From NCBI GenBank assembly GCA_913774845.1, contig CAJYJO010000052.1:1-40838 (forward strand): a stretch of DNA of 40,838 nucleotides. Direction: 5' to 3'. The translations under genes and the position numbers were made by a program. Shown here one piece after another: positions 23,549 to 32,903 of the stretch (its first letter is position 1; the number at the start of each line of letters is the position of its first letter). The notes beneath the pieces are model-generated. The model was not told the DNA's origin, did no database searches, and worked only from the letters and a program-made list of their open reading frames with translations. Source of the DNA: an uncultured Microbacterium sp. GTDB lineage: Bacteria > Actinomycetota > Actinomycetes > Actinomycetales > Microbacteriaceae.

Positions 23549-24960
23549 CCGGTGGCCTCTCTCTGCATGACGACGTCGCCCGCACGTACGGGCGTCGGAA
23601 GCTCCGCGGGTGACTGCGCCCCCGTGAGCGGGATGTGCAGCGTCACCGTGGCACCGCCTCCCGGGGTGTCGCCGACGGAGCAATGGCCGTCGTGCGCTTT
23701 CGCGATGGCGTCGACGATCGACAGGCCGAGACCCGACCCCTCGATTCCGCGCCGGGTGGAGAGCCGGTCGAAGCGGCGGAAGACGCGGTGACGCGCGGCG
23801 GGCGGGATGCCGGGGCCGTGATCGCGCACCCAGAGGTGCGCCGAGGTGTCGTCGGACGTGCTGCCGATCTCGATCGGGCTTCCTTCGGGGGTGTACTTGG
23901 CCGCGTTGTCGGCCAACTGCAGCCACGCCTGCACGAGCCGGTCGCCGTCGCCTCGGATGCGCACACGTGCCCGCTGCGTCACGCTCCAGGCGTGGCCGGG
24001 GATGGCCGCCGCCAGCTCTGCCACGCGGTCGGTCAGCGACCCCACGTCGATGACGGCGGCCTCGAGAGCGTTGGCCTCCACGTCGGCGAGGGTGTCGATG
24101 TCGTCGACGAGGCGCGACAGTCGGTCGAGCTCGGCGATACCGAGGGCGCGCGTCTCGACGACGTCGTGCGGATCGGCGGGGTCCATCATCTCGAGGTGGC
24201 CCCGCACGATGGTGATCGGCGTCTTCAACTCGTGCCGCACGTCGTCGAGCAGCTGCCGCTGCGCGTCGACAGACATCGCGAGCCGGTCGAGCATGGAGTT
24301 CACCGACGTGGTGAGGTCGGAGATCTCGTCGTTGCCGTGCGCGCGCAGACGGGTTCCGAGATCGTCGATCGTGATCGCATCCGTCGTGTCGCGCAGCAGG
24401 CGCAGGGGAGAGAACAGACGCCCCGTGACGAACCAACCCGCCACGCCGATCAGCACCAGCACGACGAGAGCGGTCACGCCGTAGGTGATCGTCGACAGGG
24501 CGACCAGCTCCATGCGCTGGTCGATCGAGATGACCTGCACGACCGTCCCGCCGCGCAGCTCGACGGCCGCGAACAGGACGGGTCCGTGGACGCTCGTGAG
24601 GCGGCCGGACAGTCGTCCGTCGGCGACGGCCTCGGACAGGGATGCCACGAGATCGGCGTCGTCGACCAAGGACAGGCCGGGCGGCGACGGTGTGGCGGCG
24701 AGCACGGTCGAGCCGTCGAGGGCGATCGTGCCGTCGGTGCGGCCCGGGATGGCGGACTCCACCAGGTCGGTGGCATCCGCCTCGCTGGCGGAGACGGCCG
24801 CGACGAAGCCGTCGAGCTGACGCTCGGCGTTGGCGGTGACGCGCTCGGTCTGCACGAGGAACGTGACGCCCCCGGCGAGGATCATGCCGAGAAGCACGAC
24901 GCCGAGGATCGCGCCGAGAAGACGGGCGCGCGTCGAGACGGTTCTCGTCGCGCGGCTCAT
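23545..24960 (-). CDS. sensor histidine kinase with HAMP domain
   Basis: Membrane histidine kinase of 471 residues. The first helix is at about 14-36. An extracytoplasmic sensor region covers about 37-154 with no recognised ligand domain. The second helix is at about 155-178 and HAMP at about 179-231. The dimerisation/phospho-acceptor helix has His243 (DDVRHELKTPI). The ATPase domain has Asn352 in the N box (LADNAAKYTPEG), Asp380 in G1 (DHGPGIPP) and GSGLGLSIVDAIAKAH. The start ATG at 24960 has both a CGGAGG sequence and a CATAAT -10 6 nt upstream, so the pair may have its own promoter separate from fumC. Confidence 0.94.
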   Translation of the reverse strand: MSRATRTVSTRARLLGAILGVVLLGMILAGGVTFLVQTERVTANAERQLDGFVAAVSASEADATDLVESAIPGRTDGTIALDGSTVLAATPSPPGLSLVDDADLVASLSEAVADGRLSGRLTSVHGPVLFAAVELRGGTVVQVISIDQRMELVALSTITYGVTALVVLVLIGVAGWFVTGRLFSPLRLLRDTTDAITIDDLGTRLRAHGNDEISDLTTSVNSMLDRLAMSVDAQRQLLDDVRHELKTPITIVRGHLEMMDPADPHDVVETRALGIAELDRLSRLVDDIDTLADVEANALEAAVIDVGSLTDRVAELAAAIPGHAWSVTQRARVRIRGDGDRLVQAWLQLADNAAKYTPEGSPIEIGSTSDDTSAHLWVRDHGPGIPPAARHRVFRRFDRLSTRRGIEGSGLGLSIVDAIAKAHDGHCSVGDTPGGGATVTLHIPLTGAQSPAELPTPVRAGDVVMQREATG

Positions 24961-24966
24961 CCTCCG

Positions 24967-24972
24967 ATTATG
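24967..24972 (-). promoter_or_regulatory. -10 element of the histidine kinase operon
   Basis: On the minus strand this reads CATAAT and is separated from the kinase ATG by exactly six bases, CGGAGG. Those bases would also serve as ribosome binding site if transcription began further upstream. Confidence 0.45.
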
Positions 24973-25010
24973 GCGCGCCTCGGCGTCGTGTTCGGACGGG
25001 TGGGGACGGA

Positions 25011-26405
25011 TCAGCCCGGGTGGGTCATCGACAGCAGGTCGAGCTTGGCGTCGAGCACCTCTTCGGTGATCTCGCCGCGCTCGAGGTAGCCGAGGTCGAT
25101 GACCGCCTCGCGCACCGTGATGCCCTTGGCGACCGAGTGCTTGGCGATCTTCGCCGCGGCCTCGTAGCCGATGACCTTGTTCAGCGGGGTGACGATCGAG
25201 GGCGACATGCCGGCGAAGGCCTCGGCGCGCGCGACGTTGGCCTCGAGACCGTCGATCGTCTTGTCGGCGAGCACGCGCATGGCGTTTGAGAGCAGACGGA
25301 TCGACTCGAGCAGGGCCGTTCCCATCACCGGGATGGCGACGTTGAGCTCGAAGGAGCCCGAGGCCCCGGCCCAGGCGACCGTGGAGTCGTTGCCGATGAC
25401 GCGGGCGCACACCATGAGCGTGGCCTCGGGGACAACCGGGTTGACCTTGCCCGGCATGATCGAGGAGCCGGGCTGCAGGTCGGGGATGTGGAGTTCGCCG
25501 AGACCGGTGTTGGGGCCCGAGCCCATCCAGCGGATGTCGTTGTTGATCTTGGTCAGCGAGACCGCGATGGTGCGCAGCGCGCCGGACGCCTCGACCAGTC
25601 CGTCGCGGTTGGCCTGCGCTTCGAAGTGGTCCTTCGCCTCGGTGATCGGCAGCTCGGTCTCGGCGGCCAGGAGCTCGATGACCTTCTGGGGGAAGCCGAG
25701 CGGGGTGTTGATGCCGGTGCCGACCGCGGTGCCGCCGAGGGGGACCTCGCCGACCCGGGGGAGCACGGCTTCGACGCGCTCGATGCCGAGGCGCATCTGA
25801 CGGGCGTAGCCGCCGAACTCCTGACCCAGGGTGACGGGGGTGGCGTCCATGAGGTGCGTACGACCCGACTTGACGATGCCCTTCCACGCCTCGGCCTTCG
25901 TCTCGAGCGCCGTCGACAGGTGCTGGAGCGCCGGGATGAGATCGGTGATGAGGGCCTGCGTCACGGCGATGTGCACCGAGGTCGGGAAGACGTCGTTCGA
26001 CGACTGCGAGGCGTTCACGTGATCGTTCGGGTGCACGGTCGAACCCAGGATGCCGGTGGCGAGCGTCGCCAGCACCTCGTTCATGTTCATGTTGGAGGAG
26101 GTGCCGCTGCCGGTCTGGTACGTGTCGACCGGGAAGTGCGCGTCGTGCTGACCGGTGATCACCTGATCGGCCGCCTGGGCGATGGCATCCGCGATCGCGC
26201 CGTCGAGGGTGCCGAGCTCCTTGTTGGCGAGAGCGGCGGCCTTCTTGATGCGGGCGAGGGCGGCGATCTGGGTGGACTCCAGACCGGAGCCGGAGATCGG
26301 GAAGTTCTCGACGGCGCGCTGTGTCTGCGCGGCGTACAGGGCGTCCTTGGGTACCCGCACCTCACCCATGGTGTCGTGTTCGATGCGGTACTCGGTGTCG
26401 GTCAC
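25011..26405 (-). CDS. fumC: class II fumarate hydratase
   Basis: Iron-independent fumarase of the TCA cycle, interconverting fumarate and malate; homotetramer in the cytoplasm. At 464 residues it is full length. The catalytic His184 is in SGRTHLMDA, the catalytic-base Ser315 in the mobile loop [11 protein letters not shown], and substrate contacts in [14 protein letters not shown] and [15 protein letters not shown] 26405 is preceded by GGAGGA and starts the family-typical [18 protein letters not shown]. It lies 32 bp after the carbonic anhydrase gene in the minus-strand run. M. tuberculosis has fum (Rv1098c) in the same region. Confidence 0.97.
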   Translation of the reverse strand: MTDTEYRIEHDTMGEVRVPKDALYAAQTQRAVENFPISGSGLESTQIAALARIKKAAALANKELGTLDGAIADAIAQAADQVITGQHDAHFPVDTYQTGSGTSSNMNMNEVLATLATGILGSTVHPNDHVNASQSSNDVFPTSVHIAVTQALITDLIPALQHLSTALETKAEAWKGIVKSGRTHLMDATPVTLGQEFGGYARQMRLGIERVEAVLPRVGEVPLGGTAVGTGINTPLGFPQKVIELLAAETELPITEAKDHFEAQANRDGLVEASGALRTIAVSLTKINNDIRWMGSGPNTGLGELHIPDLQPGSSIMPGKVNPVVPEATLMVCARVIGNDSTVAWAGASGSFELNVAIPVMGTALLESIRLLSNAMRVLADKTIDGLEANVARAEAFAGMSPSIVTPLNKVIGYEAAAKIAKHSVAKGITVREAVIDLGYLERGEITEEVLDAKLDLLSMTHPG

Positions 26406-26437
26406 GTCGTCGTTCCTCCGGTTGTGGCGTGCGGTTG

Positions 26438-27094
26438 TCAGATGCGGGCGTCTTCGACGTCGCCCACGATGACGACGGGGAAGGCTTCTCCCTCGTCGAG
26501 TCGGTAGTTGGCGCCCACGACGGCCGTGCGCCCCTCGGCGACGGCCTCGCTGATGAGCTCGGACGCGCGCAGCAGCTCGGTCACGGTGTGACGCAGGTGT
26601 TCGCGACCGACCAGCTCGGGGTCGACGCGGGGGTTCGGGTGCCCGTCGACGGCGGTCTCGCGCTGAACCCGACGCACGGCCGGCACGATCGGGGCGATCT
26701 GCCGCCAGATGTACGCCGGGAGCGTCGGTGCGTCTGCGCCGGTGCTGTCGATCGCCGCGCCGACGGCGCCGCAGGCGTCGTGGGCCAGCACGACGATCAG
26801 CGGGACCTCGAGCACGCCCACGGCGTACTCGAGGCTGCCGATGACCGAGTCGGAGATGACCTGCCCGGCGTTGCGCACGACGAACAGGTCGCCGAGCCCC
26901 TCGTCGAAGATGATCTCGGCAGCCAGTCGCGAGTCCGAGCACCCGAACAGCGCCGCGCTCGGGTGCTGCGAGCTGGCCAGCTCGGTGCGGCGCTCGACGT
27001 CTTGACGGGGATGGGCGGGCTCACCCGCGACGAAGCGCTGATTGCCCTCCACCATCTGCTGCCACACCTGACGGGGGGTCATGCGCTCGTTCAC
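26438..27094 (-). CDS. beta-carbonic anhydrase
   Basis: Zinc enzyme hydrating CO2 to bicarbonate. The 218-residue protein has the zinc ligands Cys52 (FGCSDSR), His105 and Cys108 (LAHDACGAV), and the Asp54-Arg56 dyad. [22 protein letters not shown] is typical of the family. GTG 27094 overlaps the DUF4245 stop codon (GTGA) and has GAGAGG upstream; an ATG four codons later is possible. Placement between DUF4245 and fumC suggests a co-transcribed unit that could supply bicarbonate to carboxylation reactions around the TCA cycle, which is inference. Confidence 0.94.
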   Translation of the reverse strand: MNERMTPRQVWQQMVEGNQRFVAGEPAHPRQDVERRTELASSQHPSAALFGCSDSRLAAEIIFDEGLGDLFVVRNAGQVISDSVIGSLEYAVGVLEVPLIVVLAHDACGAVGAAIDSTGADAPTLPAYIWRQIAPIVPAVRRVQRETAVDGHPNPRVDPELVGREHLRHTVTELLRASELISEAVAEGRTAVVGANYRLDEGEAFPVVIVGDVEDARI

Positions 27095-27723
27095 GGGACC
27101 TCTCTCAACTGCTCGATCTGGGTGGTGACGGATGCGGCCGCGAGAGCCGCCGTCTCGGGTGCCGCGTCGCCGTAGACGAGCACGTAGTCGGGCCCCGCCG
27201 CGGTGGCGAGCGCGTAGTCGATGTTGCCCGTGCCGGACGGGTTGGCGGGGCGGTACACGTTCCAGGTGATGCCGTCGATCTCGATCGTCTCGGTGCTGCG
27301 GGTGCCGTCGAGCACCTGACCGACCCACGCTTCGCCGGTGTCGAAGCCCTGGGCGACGCGCAGGAAGCCCGATTCGCCGGAGCGCACGTAGACCATCGTC
27401 CACGCCTCGGTGCCGCCGACGCCCTCGGTGCTGGCCTGATTCACGCGCCATCCGTCGCCGAGGGAGGGCGACAACACCGGTCGTCCGCGCTCGGTCGCGA
27501 GCTCGGATGCCAGCGCCGGCACGTCGGGAGCGGGCCGGGGCACCGGCTCGCCGCGCGGGACGGCGGCCACGACGACGAGCACCACCGCGACCGTGACGAG
27601 CATGGCCGCGATGAGGTTGCGGAACGTCTTGCTGGAGCGGTAGCGACGAGACGACTCGGCCTTGCGATCGGCCGTCTCCTGCGGGGTCTCGGGGCGACCG
27701 AGGTGGGCGACGACGCGGGCCAT
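27091..27723 (-). CDS. DUF4245 domain-containing membrane protein
   Basis: Bitopic protein of 210 residues. A basic cytoplasmic N-terminus (HLGRPETPQETADRKAESSRRYRSSKTFRN) is typical of actinobacterial DUF4245. One helix (about 36-55) precedes an extracytoplasmic domain with GWRVNQASTEGV, WTMVYVRSGESGFLRVAQG and an ending [13 protein letters not shown]. Function unknown. The equivalent in M. tuberculosis is Rv1100, next to glpX and fum. The ATG overlaps the xseB stop codon; the longer in-phase reading would run back through xseB and is rejected. Confidence 0.9.
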   Translation of the reverse strand: MARVVAHLGRPETPQETADRKAESSRRYRSSKTFRNLIAAMLVTVAVVLVVVAAVPRGEPVPRPAPDVPALASELATERGRPVLSPSLGDGWRVNQASTEGVGGTEAWTMVYVRSGESGFLRVAQGFDTGEAWVGQVLDGTRSTETIEIDGITWNVYRPANPSGTGNIDYALATAAGPDYVLVYGDAAPETAALAAASVTTQIEQLREVP

Positions 27724-27953
27724 CAGCTCTCTCCGTCTTCGCCGCGAGCGGCGTCGAGGCGACGCTTTGCCCCCAGGAGCCACTCCTCGCACCGGGCGTA
27801 GAGCTTCTCGCCGCGCTCCCAGAGGGCGAGCGACTCCTCGAGCGTCGGCGCGCCCTGCTCGAGCTCGGCCACGACGCGCACGAGCTCGTCGCGAGCCTGC
27901 TCGAACGAGAGGGAGGCGACGTCGGCGGCGGAGCCGGGGGTCGTCGCGGTCAT
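27723..27953 (-). CDS. xseB: exodeoxyribonuclease VII small subunit
   Basis: Small helical subunit of exonuclease VII, which degrades single-stranded DNA together with XseA. The 76-residue protein has [54 protein letters not shown], matching XseB throughout. The ATG at 27953 is 7 nt from a TAGAAT -10, so the gene is probably leaderless and has its own start, although it follows xseA by only 10 bp. An ATG three codons earlier is possible. The 3' end overlaps the DUF4245 ATG (ATGA). Confidence 0.94.
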   Translation of the reverse strand: MTATTPGSAADVASLSFEQARDELVRVVAELEQGAPTLEESLALWERGEKLYARCEEWLLGAKRRLDAARGEDGES

Positions 27954-27960
27954 GGCATCC

Positions 27961-27966
27961 ATTCTA
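27961..27966 (-). promoter_or_regulatory. -10 element of xseB formed partly by the xseA stop codon
   Basis: On the minus strand this is TAGAAT; its first three bases are the xseA TAG stop (27966-27964). It is 7 nt from the xseB ATG. Confidence 0.5.
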
Positions 27967-29337
27967 GGCGGGCCCCGTCGAGGCGCCGTCGTCGGTTGGC
28001 TCGTCGTCGAGACGGTCGGAGCCCGTCGCCGGCGGATCGACGTCGAGCGCTGTGCCGTGCGGGACGGCGTCGGGAGCCGCGCCCTCGGAACGGGCGGCGA
28101 GGGTCCCCTGCTCGATCGTGAGGGTGAGGGCCGTCCCGGCCGGCGCCTGGATCGCGTCGCGCACGATCGCCCCGTCCGGCAGCTGGGCGATCGCGTACCC
28201 GCGCGCGAGAGTCGCCATCGGCGAGAGCGCACGCAGAGCCGCGCTCAGCTCACGCGTGCGGCGCCGTTCGCTCTCGAGCCGCCGGTCGACGATGTCGCGG
28301 CCGCGGTTCGACAGCATCCACAGCTCCTGCGCCCGGGAGGTGAGCATCGCGTGCGGGGTGCGCAGCGCGGGTCGGGAGCGGATCTGCTCGAGCTGCGCGA
28401 TGTCGTGCACGACCCGTTGGGTCAGGCGCCCCGTGAGGCGGGCGCGGAGCTGTCCGACGAGGGCGCGCTGCTCGCTGACGTCGGGCACGACGCGCTTGGC
28501 CGCATCCGTGGGCGTCGATGCGCGCACGTCGGCGACGTCGTCGAGCAGAGGCCGATCGTTCTCGTGACCGATCGCGCTGACGATCGGAGTGGATGCCGCC
28601 GCCACGGCGCGCAGCAGGCGTTCGTCGCTGAAACCGAGCAGCGTCTGCGGATCCCCACCGCCGCGGGCGATGACGATCACGTCGACCTCGGGGTCGGCGT
28701 CCAGCATCTGGAGGGCGGCGAGGGTCTCCGGCACGCAGCGATCGCCCTGGACGGCGGCGTGCCGCGTCCGGAAGCGCACCCGCGGCCAGCGCAACTCGGC
28801 GTTGCGGTGCACGTCTTTCTCGGCGTCGGAGTTCTCGCCCGTGATGAGACCGATGCAGTGGGGGAGGAACGGCAGTTTCTTCTTGCGGACGGGGTCGAAC
28901 AGGCCCTCCGACCGCAGCTGGACGCGCAGACGCTCGAGGCGCTCGAGCTGTTCGCCGAGCCCCACGTGGCGCATCGCCGAGACGGCGAAGGAGAAGTCAC
29001 CCGTGCGAGGGAAGTAGTCGGCCTTGACGCAGGCGACGACGTGGTCGCCGACCTTTAGGTCTTTCGGGAGGCGGTTCAGCGTGCTCGACCAGATGCGGAA
29101 GGCCACGGTGGACTCGGAGCCGAGATCCTTCAGTCGGCCGAACACGTTGCCGCCGCGACGGTTGAACGAGGTGATCTCGCCCTCGACCCAGACCGACCCC
29201 CACCGTTCGATGAAGCCGCGGATGGTGTCGTTCAGACGCGAGACGGAGGTCGGGGCATCGGTGCGCGACTCGCGCGGATGGACCGAGTCGGCGGGCGGGG
29301 CCTGCCCCGGGACGGTCTCGGGCTGAAAAGAGGTCAT
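27964..29337 (-). CDS. xseA: exodeoxyribonuclease VII large subunit
   Basis: Catalytic subunit of exonuclease VII, 457 residues. An N-terminal OB fold (about 35-125) contains [22 protein letters not shown]. The catalytic domain includes [83 protein letters not shown], and a long coiled-coil segment. [19 protein letters not shown] marks the C-terminal domain, followed by a low-complexity tail. The ATG at 29337 has an AGGG sequence nearby. Divergent from ispH with 67 bp between starts, as Rv1108c and Rv1110 are close in M. tuberculosis. Confidence 0.95.
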   Translation of the reverse strand: MTSFQPETVPGQAPPADSVHPRESRTDAPTSVSRLNDTIRGFIERWGSVWVEGEITSFNRRGGNVFGRLKDLGSESTVAFRIWSSTLNRLPKDLKVGDHVVACVKADYFPRTGDFSFAVSAMRHVGLGEQLERLERLRVQLRSEGLFDPVRKKKLPFLPHCIGLITGENSDAEKDVHRNAELRWPRVRFRTRHAAVQGDRCVPETLAALQMLDADPEVDVIVIARGGGDPQTLLGFSDERLLRAVAAASTPIVSAIGHENDRPLLDDVADVRASTPTDAAKRVVPDVSEQRALVGQLRARLTGRLTQRVVHDIAQLEQIRSRPALRTPHAMLTSRAQELWMLSNRGRDIVDRRLESERRRTRELSAALRALSPMATLARGYAIAQLPDGAIVRDAIQAPAGTALTLTIEQGTLAARSEGAAPDAVPHGTALDVDPPATGSDRLDDEPTDDGASTGPA

Positions 29338-29392
29338 GGTATCCCTGCGGGTCGCGGTCGGGAGGTTCGGCCGGCGTCCAGGGGCACCCCGG

Positions 29393-29398
29393 TAGAAT
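29393..29398 (+). promoter_or_regulatory. -10 element of leaderless ispH
   Basis: TAGAAT, close to consensus, lies 6 nt before the GTG at 29405; no ribosome binding site is present. Confidence 0.6.
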
Positions 29399-29404
29399 CG
29401 AGGG

Positions 29405-30466
29405 GTGAGCTCACCTGCCGTCCACCTGCCCGTTCCCCGTATCCCGGGTCGACGCGGGCGGCTCCAGGATATCCCCGTCCAGGGCCGCAAGAAGGTGCTG
29501 TTGGCGGCCCCGCGCGGTTACTGCGCGGGCGTCGACCGTGCCGTGATCGCCGTCGAGAAGGCCCTCGAGCGCTACGGCGCCCCCGTCTACGTGCGCAAGC
29601 AGATCGTGCACAACATCCACGTGGTCACCGAACTCGAGAAGAAGGGCGCCGTCTTCGTCGAGGAGGTCGACGAGGTGCCCGAGGGCTCGCACGTCGTCTT
29701 CAGCGCGCACGGCGTGTCTCCGGCCGTGGTGTCCGCGGCATCCGACCGCCACCTGCAGGCGATCGACGCGACGTGCCCGCTCGTGACGAAGGTGCACCGC
29801 GAGGCCGTGCGCTTCGCGCGCGACGACTTCGAGATCCTGCTGATCGGTCACGAGGGGCACGAAGAGGTCGAGGGCACCGCGGGCGAGGCCCCCCAGCACG
29901 TCACCGTGGTCAACTCTCCCGACCACGCCGACACCATCGAGGTGCGCGACCCGTCGAAGGTCGTCTGGCTCTCGCAGACCACGCTGTCGGTCGACGAGAC
30001 CATGGAAACCGTGCGTCGGCTCCGCGAGCGCTTCCCGCAGCTGCAGGATCCGCCCTCCGACGACATCTGCTACGCCACACAGAACCGCCAGGTCGCGATC
30101 AAGAAGGTGGCGGTCGGCGCCGACCTCGTCATCGTGGTGGGCTCGGCCAACAGCTCCAACAGCGTCCGCCTGGTCGAGGTCGCCCTCGAGCACGGCGCGA
30201 AGGCCGCCTACCGCGTCGACTACGTCGACGAGGTCAAGCAGGAATGGCTCGAGGGCGTCGAGACGATCGGCGTCACCAGCGGCGCGTCCGTTCCCGAGGT
30301 GCTCGTCACCGAGGTGCTCGAGGAGCTCGCCGGTGCCGGGTACCGCGACGTCGAAGAGGTGCGCACGGCCGAGGAGGACCTGATCTTCTCGCTCCCCAAA
30401 GAACTGCGGCAGGACGCCTCGGGCAAGCGCGACCAGCGCGCGCTGGGCGGCCGGGGTCGCGCGTGA
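29405..30466 (+). CDS. ispH: 4-hydroxy-3-methylbut-2-enyl diphosphate reductase
   Basis: Last enzyme of the MEP isoprenoid pathway, making IPP and DMAPP with a [4Fe-4S] cluster. At 353 residues the cluster cysteines are Cys40 ([13 protein letters not shown]), Cys124 ([11 protein letters not shown]) and Cys222 ([11 protein letters not shown]). Other active-site blocks are [47 protein letters not shown] and [16 protein letters not shown] start, probably leaderless. The stop overlaps the start of the DUF6264 gene by 4 nt. Products feed the cis-prenyltransferase encoded at 20189. Confidence 0.97.
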   Translation: MSSPAVHLPVPRIPGRRGRLQDIPVQGRKKVLLAAPRGYCAGVDRAVIAVEKALERYGAPVYVRKQIVHNIHVVTELEKKGAVFVEEVDEVPEGSHVVFSAHGVSPAVVSAASDRHLQAIDATCPLVTKVHREAVRFARDDFEILLIGHEGHEEVEGTAGEAPQHVTVVNSPDHADTIEVRDPSKVVWLSQTTLSVDETMETVRRLRERFPQLQDPPSDDICYATQNRQVAIKKVAVGADLVIVVGSANSSNSVRLVEVALEHGAKAAYRVDYVDEVKQEWLEGVETIGVTSGASVPEVLVTEVLEELAGAGYRDVEEVRTAEEDLIFSLPKELRQDASGKRDQRALGGRGRA

Positions 30467-31020
30467 GCGACGCGTCCGAGCGCCCCCGCCCGCAGTACGG
30501 CGAATACGCCACCCCCGAGGAGCAGCGCGCCCGCATCCAGCGCCCCGAGGTGACCGAGGCGCTCGACGCGGGAGTCGCGCCGCAACCCGTCGCCGAGCCG
30601 GCTCCGACGCCGGCGGCCGCGACCCCCGCGGGAGGTCCGCGCGGACCGCTGTGGGATCGCGTCCTCACGTTCGGCCTGCTCGTCTACGGCCTCGTCTCGA
30701 CGATCTCGACGATCGTCCAGTTGCTCGACTTCCCCGCCTACGCCGAGACGGCGGCGGGCGTCCTGGGCGTCCCCGACGCGAGCTACACCAACCTGACCGC
30801 CGGATACGTCTGGGGCGCCGCGGCGGCGCTGGTGTACGGCATCGGCTGGCTCGGCACGGCGCTGCTGACCTGGCGGCGGCTGCGCCGCGGGCGCATCGCC
30901 TTCTGGATCCCGCTCGTCGGCTTCGTCGTCACCGCGCTGATCGCGGGCGTCTGCGTCACGATCGCCCTCGTGGGCGACCCGCAGTTCATGTCGGCGCTGA
31001 TGAGCAGCGTCCCCAACTGA
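30463..31020 (+). CDS. DUF6264 family membrane protein
   Basis: Membrane protein of 185 residues. A polar, proline/alanine-rich N-terminus (about 1-62, with [17 protein letters not shown]) precedes three hydrophobic segments: about 67-88, 108-130 and 142-166. I place it in DUF6264, known mainly from Microbacteriaceae, from the [12 protein letters not shown] start and three-helix layout. Function unknown. GTG overlaps the ispH stop (GTGA), so it is co-translated with ispH. Confidence 0.8.
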   Translation: MSDASERPRPQYGEYATPEEQRARIQRPEVTEALDAGVAPQPVAEPAPTPAAATPAGGPRGPLWDRVLTFGLLVYGLVSTISTIVQLLDFPAYAETAAGVLGVPDASYTNLTAGYVWGAAAALVYGIGWLGTALLTWRRLRRGRIAFWIPLVGFVVTALIAGVCVTIALVGDPQFMSALMSSVPN

Positions 31021-31029
31021 ACCGAACCG

Positions 31030-31075
31030 CGCGGCATCCCGTGTCCCCAGTGAACGAGGGAGAGGGGATGCCGCG
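31030..31075 (+). promoter_or_regulatory. inverted repeat of facing GGATGCC motifs abutting the sigma gene start
   Basis: CGCGGCATCCC (31030-31040) and GGGATGCCGCG (31065-31075) form a perfect 11-bp stem whose 3' arm ends at the base before the GTG at 31076. The loop and arm include the GGGAGAGGGG ribosome binding region. It can be the DUF6264 terminator, a translational control hairpin for the sigma factor, or both. Confidence 0.5.
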
Positions 31076-31579
31076 GTGCGAGACGAACACGCGCAGCTGA
31101 CCGCGTTGTACGACGCGCACGCGACACCCGTCTGGCGATACGTGGTGAGTCTCACCGGCGATCACGCCGGAGCCGACGACGTCGTGCAGGAGACCCTGCT
31201 GCGCGCCTGGCGCACGCCGCGCGTGATGAAGGACGACCCGGCGTCGCTGCGGTCGTGGATGTACACGGTCGCCCGCAACATCGTCATCGACGAGGCGCGC
31301 AGCGCCCGCCGGCGGCACGAGCAGCCCGTCGACGTGCTCCCCGAGACCGTCCGCGACGACGACACGGATGCCATGTTCGACGCGCTCCTGGTGGAGGAGG
31401 CGCTCGCGACCCTGACCCCGGATCACCGTGCCGTCATCGTCAGCGCCTACTACGGCGGGCGCAGCGTCGCCCAGACCGCCGAGGAGCTCGGCATCCCCTC
31501 CGGCACGGTCAAGTCTCGACTCCACTACGCGGTGCGGGCCCTGCGGCTCGCCCTGCAGGAAAGGGGGGTGACGCGGTGA
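31076..31579 (+). CDS. ECF-type sigma-70 family RNA polymerase sigma factor
   Basis: Extracytoplasmic-function sigma factor of 167 residues. Region 2 (about 6-75) contains LYDAHATPVWRYVVSLTGDHAGADDVVQETLLRAWR and LRSWMYTVARNIVIDEARS. Region 4 (about 105-160) contains LTPDHRAVIVSAYYGGRSVAQTAEELGIPSGTVKSRLHYAVRALR. It resembles the SigL/SigK-type ECF sigma factors of actinobacteria that pair with zinc-finger anti-sigma factors. The next gene overlaps its stop by 4 nt and encodes such an anti-sigma factor. GTG start with a purine-rich leader. The regulon is unknown. Confidence 0.92.
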   Translation: MRDEHAQLTALYDAHATPVWRYVVSLTGDHAGADDVVQETLLRAWRTPRVMKDDPASLRSWMYTVARNIVIDEARSARRRHEQPVDVLPETVRDDDTDAMFDALLVEEALATLTPDHRAVIVSAYYGGRSVAQTAEELGIPSGTVKSRLHYAVRALRLALQERGVTR

Positions 31580-32280
31580 GCATCGACCACGAGCGTCTGG
31601 CGACCTGGGACGGCGCCTACGTCCTCGGAGCCCTGTCGGCCACGGATCGGGCCGAGTTCGAAGCGCACCTCGCCGACTGTGCGGCATGCCGGGAGGCCGT
31701 CGCGGAGCTCGCGCCGACCGCGGGTCTTCTGTCGCGCCTGTCCGCCGAGCGGGCGCGGGCGATCGGTCCGAGCACCGGTCCCGTGCCGATCGCGGCACCG
31801 GACCCGGCCCTGCGCGACCGGGTCGTGCATGCCGCCCGCCGTCGCCGTGCGCGTCGGACCACGGCGTGGGTGCTGGCGGCATCCATCGCCCTCGTCGGGG
31901 TCGCCGTGCCGAGCGTGGTCGCCCTGACCGGTCTCGCGCAGCAGCCCGCGGGGACCGTGTACGCGCTCGACGACGTCGCCGATGCGCCCCTGGAGGCGTC
32001 GGTCAAGCTGACGTCGGCTCCGTGGGGGACGCGCATCGACCTCGTGTGCCAGTACACCGGCGAAGTGCTCGACGCTCCGCCGGGCGGATGGCCCTACGCC
32101 CTGGCGATCACCGACGACTCCGGGGCGACGAGCGTGCTGTCGACGTGGCGTGCCGGGCCGGGATCGACGACGGAGTTGAGCGCCGGAACCGATCTGTCGG
32201 CCGCCGACATCGGCGCGGTCGAGATTCGCACCCTCGACGGCGACCGCGTCGTGATGCGACGGGACTTCGCGACGCCCTAG
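31576..32280 (+). CDS. membrane anti-sigma factor with zinc-finger (ZAS) domain
   Basis: Anti-sigma factor of 234 residues, cognate to the preceding ECF sigma. The N-terminal cytoplasmic ZAS/zf-HC2 domain has the H-x3-C-x2-C motif at His31, Cys35 and Cys38 (AHLADCAACREAV). A single membrane helix is at about 96-118. The extracytoplasmic domain resembles the RskA C-terminal domain (GTVYALDDVADAPLEASVKLTSAPWGTRIDLVCQY). Two features point to signal-dependent release, by thiol oxidation at the zinc site or regulated proteolysis, but which one is not shown. GTG overlaps the sigma stop (GTGA). Its TAG stop is also the first half of the -10 of the next gene. Confidence 0.9.
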   Translation: MSIDHERLATWDGAYVLGALSATDRAEFEAHLADCAACREAVAELAPTAGLLSRLSAERARAIGPSTGPVPIAAPDPALRDRVVHAARRRRARRTTAWVLAASIALVGVAVPSVVALTGLAQQPAGTVYALDDVADAPLEASVKLTSAPWGTRIDLVCQYTGEVLDAPPGGWPYALAITDDSGATSVLSTWRAGPGSTTELSAGTDLSAADIGAVEIRTLDGDRVVMRRDFATP

Positions 32281-32283
32281 CAT
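32278..32283 (+). promoter_or_regulatory. -10 element of leaderless MOSC gene, overlapping the anti-sigma stop codon
   Basis: TAGCAT begins with the TAG stop of the anti-sigma gene and lies 6 nt before the ATG at 32290. Confidence 0.5.
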
Positions 32284-32289
32284 CGTCGC

Positions 32290-32835
32290 ATGCCCCGTCT
32301 CGTCGCCGTCTGCGCCGTCCACAGCCTGCATCCGGATGCTGGATCGGTCGGTGTGACCGCGATCGACAAGCGCGCGGTCGAGGGTGCGGTCAGGCTCGGC
32401 CCCCTCGGCGTCCGCGCCGACGTGCAGGCCAGCCGCAAGCACCACGGCGGTCCCGACAAAGCCGTCTACGCCTACGCGCAGGACGATGCCGCGTTCTGGG
32501 AGGAGGAGCTCGGCCGGGAGCTGCACCCCGGGTGGTTCGGCGAGAACCTGCGGGTCGAGGGTCTCGACGTCAACGGTGCGCGCATCGGGGAGATCTGGCG
32601 CATCGGCGACACCGTCGAGGTCGAGGTGACCATGCCCCGCACGCCGTGCGCGACCTTCGCGCGGTGGGTGGGCGGTTCCGCTGCGCGCGGGTGGGTCAAG
32701 CGCTTCTCCGACGAGGGGCGTCTCGGCGCTTACCTCCGGGTCCGTCGGGCGGGGGAGGTGCGGGCGGGGGATGCCATCGAGGTGCTGTCGTCGCCCGCGG
32801 GGGCGCAGACCGTGCTCGAGATGTACCGGAGCTGA
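32290..32835 (+). CDS. MOSC domain-containing protein, YiiM-like
   Basis: Protein of 181 residues made almost entirely of a MOSC domain, the molybdenum cofactor-binding fold of Moco sulfurase C-termini. Visible are GVRADVQASRKHHGGPDKAVYAYAQDD, ELHPGWFGENLRVEGLDV, IGEIWRIGDTVEVEVTMPRTPC with the conserved Cys120, and a C-terminal ALxV-like GDAIEVL. E. coli YiiM of this type reduces N-hydroxylated compounds. Which substrate is used here is unknown. Leaderless ATG. Confidence 0.9.
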   Translation: MPRLVAVCAVHSLHPDAGSVGVTAIDKRAVEGAVRLGPLGVRADVQASRKHHGGPDKAVYAYAQDDAAFWEEELGRELHPGWFGENLRVEGLDVNGARIGEIWRIGDTVEVEVTMPRTPCATFARWVGGSAARGWVKRFSDEGRLGAYLRVRRAGEVRAGDAIEVLSSPAGAQTVLEMYRS

Positions 32836-32903
32836 CGCGGCGGCTGGTTCGACCCGACGGTCAGGCGCTGTGTGGCGCGGGGGGTGTGTCGCGGACCTGG
32901 TGT

